Source: Fennellomyces sp. T-0311
Lineage: Eukaryota; Mucoromycota; Mucoromycetes; Mucorales; Lichtheimiaceae
Assembly (NCBI GenBank): GCA_025266875.1
Contig: JALLLT010000006.1
Location: 434,001-498,000, forward strand
DNA: 64,000 nucleotides
Direction of reading: 5' to 3'
The notes under the pieces are model-generated. The model was not told the DNA's origin, did no database searches, and saw only the letters and a program-made list of their open reading frames with translations. Below are positions 26,412-37,007 of the stretch, one piece after another. Numbering within the stretch: the stretch's first letter is position 1; every line of letters begins with the position of its first letter. A program made the translations under genes and the position numbers.

Positions 26412-29227
26412 TTAGAAAACAGGCTTTTCCGATAGCTCCGACGGATCCGTACCGTTTGCTTCGATATACTTTTCATGCTGGCGAATCGCATGTTGATAAT
26501 TGGAGATCAAGGTCCGTGCTTTAACATTCACAGTTGGATGATTCGGTAGTACACGATGCAATGCATCAATAGCCAAATCGTATCGCGAGCAACCTGATGC
26601 GAAATTGTTTAGAAAGTTTCCCATCTTGCCAAAAAAAAAAAAAGGCAATTACCATTGGCTGTAAGCATTCGGAACGGAGTTGTTGTTGTTCCTTCCTCGT
26701 TGTATCCGTGCTTTTTTTAAAAAAAAATTAGAGTTGACCATTGGCGCAGACGCGTTTGTAAAACTTACAACTGACATGCGATGACCAGCGACACGATCAT
26801 AGGCCAGACTCTGAATAGCCGAAGGATAGCCGTGGAAATTGAAGATAATGGGTTTATCCGGGGTGAAAATGGCTTCAAATTCATCCTGGGATAGACGATG
26901 CGAATGCGTATGGCCCAACACCATCAAATCCGTAACGTTCACCGTTCGTACGCGCAAATCAGGACAATCCTTGCGCAAAAGCGCAGCAGCAGCCACAGCT
27001 TCGAACGTCGTCTCCACACCGCAACCTGCAATGACCACATCGGGATCGCGACCACCTTCTGTGCTGTATTCGGCCCATACCGATATGCCCGCTCGACAAT
27101 GTTCAGCTGCCTTTTCGGCGGATGGGATCCACAGCGGTGTGGGGTTTTTGGCACTGATGACCAAATTGATATAGTTGGTCGAACGCAAGCAATGATCAAG
27201 CGTGGATACCATGCAATTGGCATCAGGCGGCAAGTAGATTCGAATCATGTCAGATTTCAAGTTCATCAAGTTGTTCAAAAATGCCGGATTTTGATGACTG
27301 AATCCGTTATGCTCTTGACGCCATAATGTGCTACTCTGTTATTTCTTTGTGAGCCACGCATCGTTTCCATGGAAAAAAGACATGCGTGTATACCTCGATG
27401 TAGTTGATGGATGGTATGGGACGTTGCCATAACGTTTCCTGGCCGAGTTTGAGAAATTTGGCATATTGGATCAACATGGTGGTGACAATGCCGAGAAATC
27501 TGTTGCAAAATGTTGGAACTTTTTTGAATGTGAAATGTGTAAAAGACTTACGCTTCGTAACTTGGAAATAGACCCGTTCTTCCAGTCAATGTGTAGCCTT
27601 GCAACAACCCCTGGCACGTGTGCTCTGACAACACTTCGATAATTCGACCTCCTTTGGAAAAGAGATCTGGGTCCCACTGTTTACTCACAGTTTAGTCTCA
27701 TCATTGCATCATAATGCTCAACATTACCTCCATGGTACGCGATGTTACGTCAAGCACCTTGGTCAGCTTATTGGATGTCAATTCATCCGGCGAGAAAATG
27801 CGGAATGTTTCCTGGTTACGTTTGATAACGTCTGCCAAATACCCACCCGCAATATCCATGGACGATGTATCTTCGTCCTTATCAACGCAATACTGTTTCC
27901 AGTCCGGCGTATCTAGCTTTCTGTACGATCCTTCATGCGTTTCGATGCGCATTCCCATTCTCAATTCTTCGTCCTCGGGAAAGCAATCCTGGATCTCTTT
28001 GACGGGTCGCCCGTGCTTGTCAAACAGTTGGTCGGGATGATAGTGCGACAGCCATTCCTGCAAGATTTCCAACTCTTCGTCATCCTTTTTGGCTTTGGGT
28101 AACGGGACTTGATGCGCATGAAACGTGCCTTCAATTTGCTTTCCATGCGCCGTCTTGGGACCTGTCCATCCCTTGGGTGAACGTAGAATGACAATGGGCC
28201 ACCGAGGCTTGTATATCGGCTTGCCCGATCGAGCAGCGTTTTGGATCGTTTGAATTTCCTTGACTGCCCATTCCATTGATACGGCCATATCGGCTTGCAG
28301 CGTATCGGTATTGTCCGTAACAATGCGCACTTTGTAGCCGTAGCCCGTGAACAATGTCACTAATTCTTCATCACTATCTGTGCTGTCAGCAACGTGCCTT
28401 TTTTTTTGGAAACAAACAAGTGTGTACCTCATGCAACCGTAAATGGTTCGATTGGCGATTTTGAACCCGTTCAGATGCAACACGGGCAAGACAGCACCCG
28501 ACTTTGCCGGATCCAAGTACTTGAAGGCATGCCAAGCTGTGGCCGTTGGTCCTGTTTCGGCTTCACCATCTTGCAAGAAAAGATAGGTGAGCTGGTTTGT
28601 GTAATGCATGCTGTGAAACACAATGCACTTTTTTACCTCCTACCACGCAAGTGACAATCAAATCAGGATTATCAAGAGCAGCTCCGAAACTAACAGCCAA
28701 AGCGTAGCCCAGTTCGCCGCCTTCATGGATTTGACCAGGCACTTCGGAATTGGTATGACTAGTAGAACAGTTACGACGTGGAAACCATATCCGAGATGCA
28801 TCTTTTCCTTTTACCTGGGGAAACCGGAGGGCCATGAAAAGCCTCGAATCAACCGCTCCAGCCCTTGGCGGTCGTAGGAGTACTTGGGATAGTACTTTGT
28901 GATGGATCTTTCGAGGAAAAGGTTGGCGAGGTTGGCAGGGGCACCGTGACCAGGCCCCGTTACAAACAGCATGTTGAGGTGTTGCTGCTTGATAAGCCGT
29001 GTGCAGTGCGCATAGGTGAGATTGATGCCCGGACACGTACCCCAGTGACCCAAGAGCCTAGGCTTGATATCGTCGGGTTTCAGTGGTTGTTCAAGAAAAA
29101 CATTCGATTTCAGAAAGATCATGGCGCCCGCCAGGTAGTTGGCGGCCCGCTGCATTGTGATGTATGGCCTGAGCTCGCTTTCGCTGGCCTTGTTGATATC
29201 TAAAGAAACGCCATGAACCGTCGCCAT
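26412..29227 (-). CDS. XFP: D-xylulose-5-phosphate/D-fructose-6-phosphate phosphoketolase
   Basis: Thiamine-diphosphate enzyme that cleaves xylulose-5-P (or fructose-6-P) with phosphate to acetyl-phosphate plus glyceraldehyde-3-P (or erythrose-4-P). Exons (minus): 29227-28815, 28758-28637, 28569-28428, 28382-27728, 27676-27552, 27499-27394, 27335-26769, 26710-26653 and 26593-26412; 789 aa, full family length. Motifs: [46 protein letters not shown], the TPP-binding GDGEAETGP (about 178-186), [22 protein letters not shown] and [12 protein letters not shown]. Phosphoketolases are classically bacterial but occur in many fungi. Eight spliceosomal introns argue that this is a resident nuclear gene, not contamination. 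It shares a 241-bp divergent intergenic region with IGO1. The fate of acetyl-P here (acetate kinase or phosphotransacetylase) is not encoded in the window. Confidence 0.95.
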
Positions 29228-29468
29228 GCTGCTGTAGGGGATTCAACAAAGGAAGAGACAAGAGACATGTACTTTTTTTTCTCTTGAGGGGATATTTGAC
29301 GTACTATCATTACGTCAATGTGAGATAGCGTCCAAGGGTTTAAACGTCCCAGAAAGCCCAAAACGGTGTCGGAGTTCAGATGGAGCGTTTCCGTGAGCAG
29401 CTGTTTGTCGAAGCGTGTGCTAAACCTTTTCCTTTTCATTCAGACTACTTTCGACAAGGCAGGACAGC

Positions 29469-29947
29469 ATGCATCCGGCAAAAGCAAACAAGATTGATTT
29501 GAGCGTAAGTTCCTTTCCCGTTTGGCAACACCATTCAGTCGTTTTGGATTGACTGGTTCTTTTTTACCCACAGCAACTCAGTGAGGAGGAAAGAAAGCTG
29601 TTTCGAATGTATGGCAAGCTTCCCGATCGCAAAGATCTCTTGGGACATAAATTAAAGGTTTGTAGAACGTGTGGAAAGCATACACAGACGAATGCAGACT
29701 GATTGCGTTTTTTTTGCAGGAGCGCAAGTACTTTGACTCCGGCGACTATGCATTGTCAAAGGCGGGCAAGGAGCCCGAAGTTGCAATCGGATCAGAACAT
29801 CCGTCGCCAGACACCATTCCTCATTCGAATCCCAATTCCAGCTCTTCGTCTAGCCCTGTCAAGGAAAGTCCACTTGTGCCCGATACTGCCGCTGAGGAAC
29901 CCACGCTCACAGCCAAACCCGATACCATCGTTGCTCAGCAGCAATAA
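29469..29947 (+). CDS. IGO1: endosulfine/ARPP-family PP2A inhibitor Igo1
   Basis: Small intrinsically disordered protein, 115 aa. Exons: 29469-29504, 29574-29657 and 29720-29947. The diagnostic KYFDSGDYALSKAG motif places the Greatwall/Rim15 phospho-acceptor at about Ser47. Upstream is the typical LSEEERKLFRMYGKLPDRKDLL helix region; the C-terminal half is Ser/Pro/Thr-rich. In yeast, Igo1/2 phosphorylated by Rim15 inhibit PP2A-Cdc55 and protect mRNAs on entry into quiescence. Divergent from phosphoketolase (241 bp between start codons). Convergent with the SPRY gene, whose stop is only 26 bp from this one, so their 3' UTRs must overlap or be extremely short. Confidence 0.95.
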
Positions 29948-29973
29948 ATGTTCTTCATGCTTTTTTTTTCAAC

Positions 29974-30792
29974 TCAATAATCGGGTGGGGGGTAATAGCG
30001 AAAGGGTCGTGTACCAAAGTTGACGCTCACTGTGGCCGCTCCATCGGCTGCGATACTGGCATAGTAATTTAATGGAGCCATGCTGGCATACGCAACCCCC
30101 AGGTTATGCCCATTCTTTGTAAAATACACTGTGCCTTGCGTAGGACTGTACCCACATCCCACCGTATCGCCCTGTTTCCAAGTAGGTCCGTAGTCCTGAC
30201 CTCCTGTGGGATCATCAAAGAATGTCCTTCCGTCATCACTCATGTATCCCACCGAGTGCTTGTTCCATCCAGGCATCCGAAACAGTGGGTAGGGCCGCGT
30301 GGTCAATCCAATCGCCACCACCACATCTGATGTGGCCACTTCCACAGTAACTTCAAAGTAATGCAACGCATGCTGCATCCCGTTGCCATAGTCCATCAGA
30401 TACGGATGCGATGCTTGCACAGTGATATCCCAATCGGTATCGCCTCGTCTCCGCAGTCCTGGCCAGAATTGAACCGTGTTGTTGCTTGTGATTCGGAACG
30501 GCTCTTGTCGACTGGAAGCCAGCGGATGCTTGAATAGAGCGTTGCCATGCGTTGCTTGATCCCAATGCAAAACATGGACTAATCCTCGTTCTCGCACTTG
30601 ACCAAGGATTTCCGGCGGAATGGGTCCATTGATTTGTGATCGGAATGCTTGAATGAACAATTCGCCTCGCTGGAATGAATCTACAGATGCATCTTGGTAT
30701 CGACCTGTCGCATGGACTACATTGTCTGGTTGGAGTCCAGCTTGAAAAGCATGGTGGTAACTTGGTGGCTCTTCTTCGAAATAATCAGGCAT
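29974..30792 (-). CDS. SPRY-domain protein with N-terminal PPxY motif
   Basis: Single exon, 272 aa from ATG 30792; an in-frame ATG at 30828 would add 12 residues. Residues 9-12 are PPSY, a potential WW-domain (Rsp5/Nedd4) ligand. A SPRY/B30.2-type domain fills the second half: TNNTVQFW-like start (SNNTVQFWPGLRRRG), HYFEVTVEVATSDVVVAIGL, GWNKHSVGYMSDDGRTF, GDTVGCGYSPTQGTVYFTKN and ATVSVNFGTRPFRYYPPP. The pattern resembles yeast Ssh4/Ear1 (SPRY plus PY motifs, Rsp5 adaptors for endosomal membrane proteins). No transmembrane segment is visible here, so the protein would be soluble. The adaptor role is inferred, not shown. Confidence 0.82.
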   Translation of the reverse strand: MPDYFEEEPPSYHHAFQAGLQPDNVVHATGRYQDASVDSFQRGELFIQAFRSQINGPIPPEILGQVRERGLVHVLHWDQATHGNALFKHPLASSRQEPFRITSNNTVQFWPGLRRRGDTDWDITVQASHPYLMDYGNGMQHALHYFEVTVEVATSDVVVAIGLTTRPYPLFRMPGWNKHSVGYMSDDGRTFFDDPTGGQDYGPTWKQGDTVGCGYSPTQGTVYFTKNGHNLGVAYASMAPLNYYASIAADGAATVSVNFGTRPFRYYPPPDY

Positions 30793-33700
30793 GGTTTTGT
30801 AGTAAATGATGGACCAATATTGCCCCAAATTCTCTTCCTTGGCATGTCATACGTCGAATGCTGAGCAACCTCATCACTTTTTTTTTCGTATCCTGAATGT
30901 ACGAAGCCCCACTTTTATTGCATCTAATAGTTTTTTTAAATCATTGCAAGAGCCTTTTTGTTGATTATGTTCCCTCCCCCGCATGGTCCCTATCAACAAA
31001 TATGCATTTGTGTTTCTACGCAACCACTGCCACGACGACAGAACACCCGGTTTCCTTGGTTCCTTTTGCGCAATTCAGTCCACCTGGACTCGAAGGAAGG
31101 ATGCTTTTTATTATACGTTATTAACCCGCTGAAATAGCAAATGAATCGTAAGCGCATTTACAAATAAATCCGAACATCCGTTTGTGAGGCAGTGCGTCAA
31201 AACCGCTTTCCTTTTCGGATTATGCACATGCTACGCCCTTTACCTGTGTCACCTTGGTGCATAAAGTGACCAGGGTTCGTGATGGCAAGTACGGGTTCTC
31301 AATGCCTCGGAATCAATCAAGCAAAACGGTGCATATTGTGAAGAAAAGCACACATGGAGCAAGATATACACCGGCCTGCTTGTTTTTTTCTACTATTTCA
31401 TTAACGTAAATAAATGTCTAAGCAGTCTAGTATCTCCTTTGGTTCGGCAGTAGCTTCACCTATGCTTGAATCTTTACATCTGAAGCGCCCATATGTACTA
31501 CAGCGCTAAATATGTACGTATACAGGTAGGTCATAATTGAAAGTGAATATTTTCAGCCAAACGAGTGAAAATACTGCTCAAAGTGTCCCCTGCGTACAAA
31601 AATGAACGTGATTCGTCAATCACGGATGGGTTACCTACGCTCAGATGTATAGTATCGCTTCTTCAAGTGAATTTACCCATAAATGTGTTTCGTAGCTGTT
31701 TGTGTAAGAGTCAGAATAATTGACTTTTGACGTAACATAGAGAAATGGTAAGCTTTTAGAAAAAGTTCAAATCTTCAAAAGCAACCACCGGGGATGCTCT
31801 TTTTCTGCTCAGAATTCTCTGTAACAAATATCTAGTAGTATCACTGGGAAATTCGTCTTACAACTGACATGCAAGACCATGGGAGGGGCTGTGTGTACGA
31901 AGTGAATGATAGGGTCCATCATCTACCGCGAACTCAAGCATGCATTGAGTTGTAGCGTCATCTGTAGCATTCATTCAAGGATAATTATATATATATAAAC
32001 AGTATGTAAATGCATCGCAGCCGTTTATAGGCTTTTTAGGTACATATGGATGACACGACACATATCGAATTTTGCAAAACCCGCCGAAAAGCGAAGAAAG
32101 ATTAGGTGTGTCTCATGCAGATTTTGACCTTCAGTCTCAAAAGTTGGCATGCCCCTCTCAAAAGTCGACATATCTGTTTGTCGTAAAAGACACATCCGTG
32201 CAAGCTCTGCAGGGAGGCACAACCATACGTATCAAAAAATTCGAACATGTTCTCCAAATCTTCAAACAAGACTGTTGCAGGAAATAAGATATCTTTATAG
32301 CAACAGTGACTACGTGCCACAGCTACAACATCTCTGATGATTTAACTTAGAGTAATGGACGTAATGGTTGCCATGGAGACAAGGGAATCACTATGACAAT
32401 GGAGTTTTCTGCCGAAATACGTACTTAAAAGATTATTCTGTAAGCTCTTTTATATGGGACATTTCAGTCCCTATGCTTTTTCCACCTTTGACTTGACTTT
32501 TTTCTGTGCTTTCCAAATTTGCTGTATTCGTACGGGCTTTACTTTTGTGTCACTTCTTTCCGACGTTTTTCTGGGTCTGGCCGAAGACAGGCTCAAAAGC
32601 TACTCATAGAATCTCGAGATCGACAACATATCCTTGATCTTATCATATGATACATTCAAACAGGATATCAATATGACGGTAAGATCAACTTTAGCTGGAT
32701 AGGATCGTTTACCACGTGATCCATCATGGATAAACCCGGTTTTCTACGCCAGTGATGCCAGTCGAGAACTTGAACACTTGATTCGTAATAAAAGCAAAGA
32801 TGGATAGTATATTTGAAGCTGCTAGTACCATGTGTATCAGTAATTTTAAAGACAATTAACAGTTTTTGCAAAGTAACGAGCAGTACGCAGTGTTCAAAAG
32901 CAGTGTGTTTTGGCCTCATATGGAAATAACTAACCAAAACAAAAAAAAAGGTTACGTACAATTCATTGGCACTCAGCGATAGGGTGACATTCGCTATATT
33001 AGGGGAGTTCAGTGAACGTCCATAAAATCATAAAGAGAAACCTTTTTCCGTGTGAGCGTAATAGCAAGGTAATTGTACGTTTCTTTGATAGCTTTGTAAA
33101 ACGTTTATGTTACAATTGTTGTGTAACTTTTGGAAGGCATAAAAGTTTTGAGTAAAAAATAGTCAATCCGCAACTCGACTTTTTTTTTATATAATGGAAG
33201 CTCATTGAACTCCTTTATTATATTGATGTTATCCCACTAAACATTGGCGAAATACCAGCTGCTTTTGTTTGTCACCTTCTCCAACGTAAATATGCCATGT
33301 AACGCAAGGATGGTACAAAAGACTGCATTATGAAAAACAAAAGCAGCAATTCCGAGATGGATGCGATGTATTTTCGCTCTGCGGCACCGAATGTTGATAT
33401 TTGTTCAGCAATCACGTACTACGCGACGAGTGATGTCTTGGGACCCAATTGATGGCTTCTAGAATACAGGCTAAAGTTAATACATCTACAGTGTTATTCA
33501 GATACTTGTCTCGAGTATTGCATATTATTTTTTCATGTCTTTTTTTCTTTTTTTTTTTTAAAAAAAAAAGAGGCCTTTTTTGCTAAGCCTGAAATAGATC
33601 TATTAACATATTGATGACATCTTGTGTGTGTTTGTCGTACATACGGAACGGTTCTCGCAGTTTTTGGGTGCCCTGGTTAAACAGGCACCGAACCAGTTTG

Positions 33701-36121
33701 GCATTCCCAAGACTGGATTGGGTGAAGCGGCATCAGCAGCTCGACCTAGTTTTCGAAAATGTACATTGAACGCTGGTCAAGATTGAGAATTCATTCAGAT
33801 ATCATATGGAATTACTGATTAAAGTGCTCAATTGCTGTTCTGTCACCGAGGCCGTTCTGTTCCTATGTCTGCATTGGTGAGACTCAATTGCTGTTCTGTC
33901 ACCGAGGCCGTTCTGTTCCTATGTCTGCATTGGTGAGACTCAATTGCAATTAGCATAAAAGAAAACGTCAAAGTAATTAACCGCATGTATAAATAGTATT
34001 GTAGATATTTTCACTTGCAAGAAATGATCCGTCTGCTTCCAAAAAAGAAGGTCCCTCAAGTTTGGAAAGAACACCTGACGAGATCTTTCAAGCTCTTTTT
34101 TTTTGCGTGTGTGACATTACGAATTACACAAATCCGGTTCCAATTCCCATCGGTAACGGGATTGTCTAGGATTATTTTGGATTGTCAATTACGTAGTTTA
34201 TCATGAGGGCGAGAAAGAGAGAGAGGAAAACTTGTCAAGAAAACGATACACAACTGAATATTTTCCCGGATCTGCAAACCTATTTGCATTCGATCTATAT
34301 CTTCTTTGTGTCATTAAGATACTCTCAGCAGATCAGTTCTCCATCGACTTTAATTAATTTGAATTGCTTTTTGATAAATACTTTTACGTTCTAGACGAGG
34401 CTGATTTTCCCCAAGAAGCTGAGAAAAATCTGTTCGAGGAGATAGCCCTATCTTTCTTGATAAACATTAAATCATTTGCTTAGATAACCTTTTTTGTTGC
34501 ATAGAGAGTGCAAATCATTTTATTTTTTTTTAAAAAAAACCGAAAATTGCCACTAAAAATATTGCATTATTATTGTTAGTATAGCAAAAACAGGTTCTTC
34601 GTACCGCATCTAATTACATAACTGGTCATGGGCAAATAGTGCAGCAATTAGATAAAACCCATAGTATGGGAAATCCTATCAATTTTTTATCTTTTGAGCC
34701 AATCTTCTTTTGCTGTTTTTTTTACTCTCGTTCAAGAAAATAAATTCATCGTATTTTTTTTAATTAATCAAAAATCAAACTTGGTGTAGCTTGTTCTTTT
34801 TTAGCGGGAACAAAAGGTAAACTATATGAGATTCGAAACCCGCAGCCATTCTGCGTTAGAACAAGAAATTTAGAAGAGGTCTCCTGACGAATGACACACA
34901 ACTGTTGGGGGGGGGAGAAAAGCAACTTGAGTCCGACTGTTTTTTTTTTCAAATGACAACTTTTAACAATATCCATTGTCAAGTTGTTTTTGATGTCACA
35001 GTGCTATTCGCAAACGGGTATTTTCAAAACAAAGAAAAAAGGGGCTCAGACAAAAATATAAGAAGAAGGGTGAAGGAGACTTGTCAAGAAAAAAAAGGCT
35101 TTCATTATGCGTAAACCACTGGTTATGGATCCAGTCAATGGTAATTGATCTTTGATATACCCCTCATTCATATTCAATCATCTCTAACATTTTCATTGTC
35201 GTTATCAGTTTTTTTTTTCTTTTTGAAAATAAAAGTGAGGCGGAGCAAGGGCTAATGTAGATGTGCACATTACCGCAGCTGAGTACTACCGAGTTCCAGC
35301 TTGTGTGACGATAACTTTCCCTTGACCCAAACTTTATAGCATTTGGGCATGAAGATCAATTCTGTATTGACCACATTACGCGAATTGCGTTGTCGTAAAT
35401 AAAAGAAAATGCGATCCGGAGAATGCCAAGAATGTCGATTGGCTGGTGAAGGGGATCACGAAGAATGGATGAAAAAAGCCGAGAACGAAAAAGTAGAAAA
35501 TGCTTAATAACAATAGAAAAGGACACAAACAAATCATAATGTGTTACGTTGGCAGTAGATCCCCGAAAAAGATGACGGCGCAGGTGATCCGTATTGTTAT
35601 ACTAACTGTACCTTGTTTTATTTCTGGAGGCAGCAAATATAAAGCCATTATGTTTATCAGCTTATCGGGAACACGCATACAACATGAAACAAATTATAAC
35701 TCGGATATTGCTGCAAATGAAAAGAGAACCTCACGTACAATGTGCGACCATCAGGCTGCATGTGGATGCAAAGCGTTACAGAGAAACGCATATAAGAAAT
35801 GTGACCCTTGCTCTCCCCAATCTATACATATTTTTTATTTCGTTATTTAATTAATTAGCTATGAAATAAAGTATCGTGAAAGAAAAAATTTACGGGAACA
35901 GGTTTGCTGATTATTTTTTTTTCGCTTGTGTGATGGTGATCATGTTACAGGATTGACTGGGATGTAACCTTATTGCGGTAGGAAATGACGTTCCATATCC
36001 TGCAAAGTGATCAGCTTACATTTCTGTAATCCCGACTTCCGAAATAACAAAAGGTAAAGGAGGGGCGCGATTGTTGTTTTCTCTTTTTTACTCTTCTTTT
36101 TCTTTTTATCTCTTAAAAATC
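30793..36121. other. long gene-poor, AT-rich interval
   Basis: About 5.3 kb in which no recognisable protein, RNA gene or transposase was found. It contains homopolymer T/A tracts (for example about 33533-33570 and 34500-34540) and a 56-bp tandem duplication (listed separately). Open frames such as 35500-35850 have no motif. Confidence 0.45.
33827..33947. repeat. 56-bp direct tandem duplication (2.2 copies)
   Basis: A 56-bp unit starting CTCAATTGCTGTTCTGTCAC at 33827 is repeated at 33883, and the first 9 bp recur at 33939. The two full copies appear identical, so the duplication is recent or homogenised. It lies in the gene-poor interval. Confidence 0.9.
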
Positions 36122-37007
36122 ATGAGCAAAGACATCCATTGTGAAAAAGAAAACGATATGTTATCGCCACCACTGACACCCAAAGAGGATTATGATCCCT
36201 GCACACCAAACCGTAAGGGATTCATTCAAGCTTACGCACAGATGGTGCCGCATCTCAGGCCCGTCGATTCCCGGATGTACGGCAAGAAGCGTGGCGCCTC
36301 GATCGATTGGTTGGCCACTCATGAGAAACATCATCAGATCTTTACATTTGATCTATGTAAACTACTCGCCCCTGTCCTTCGTGAACATAAACGTAAACGT
36401 CAAGAGCGGGACGACGACGAAGAAGAACAGGAGGAATCTTCGTCATCAGACATCTCATTGTCGTCACACAAACCCAGTGTCGCACGGAAGAAGAAGAAGG
36501 CGGAAGACCGCAAACCTGCTCGACGCAATACCCGTGACTTGTCGATAAAGGGTTTCACCATTGATCCGCAATACGCCTTTGATACCATTGATGTTGACAT
36601 TGACGATCATGGCTTTTACCCTTCTGAATGGTACCCTTCCACTGATTGTCTGGATGAGGTCCCTGTGGATATCAATTGGAAAGGTTTGTGTAGCCTTCGT
36701 TCGAAGTGTATCACAAAATAAGCTTAAACAAATTATTTCAGGAAAGCCATTGAAACTCGATACAAGTGATCCGTACTTCGCTCGCTTACATCCTGCAGAA
36801 GCAAATGTGATATCACATATGCGATTGTCGCCACAGCTTTATATTCGTTGCAAACGTGCCATTATCATGGCTGCCCGTGAATTTTCAATGCATCAGCTAG
36901 ACTTTCGAAAGTCAGATGCTCAAAAGGTCTGCCGTATCGACGTGAACAAAAGCAGCAGGTTATGGGCTGCGTTCAACGCTTATGGATGGCTAAAGCCAAG
37001 TACATAA
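36122..37007 (+). CDS. SWIRM-domain chromatin protein, Fun19/Laf1-like
   Basis: Exons 36122-36683 and 36742-37007; 275 aa. The N-terminus has MLSPPLTPKEDYDP and the segment KGFIQAYAQMVPHLRPVDSR; a lysine- and acid-rich disordered middle (KRKRQERDDDEEEQEESSSS, KKKKAEDRK) follows. The C-terminal part (about 188-275) is a SWIRM domain, a helical fold found in chromatin proteins: LHPAEANVISHMRLSPQLY, CKRAIIMAA, DFRKSDAQKVCRIDVNKSSR and AFNAYGWL. This layout matches S. cerevisiae Fun19/YOR338W and S. pombe Laf1/Laf2 (Clr6 deacetylase-associated). An in-frame ATG exists 51 nt upstream (36071), but the hydrophobic leader it would add makes 36122 more likely. A pyrimidine-rich leader precedes the start. 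Confidence 0.88.

Noticed and set aside
26412..29227. Bacterial contamination as source of phosphoketolase
   Set aside because: Eight canonical spliceosomal introns interrupt the coding sequence and neighbours are clearly fungal.
33530..33572. T-run followed by A-run forming an inverted repeat
   Set aside because: Homopolymer slippage can produce it; not flanked by target duplications and no terminator logic applies to a nuclear fungal gene here.
33667..33689. Short hairpin GGTGCCCTG...CAGGCACC
   Set aside because: An 8-bp stem with a bulge is expected by chance in 64 kb; no link to a gene.
35500..35850. 116-codon open frame near 35.5 kb
   Set aside because: No domain; composition like the surrounding noncoding DNA.
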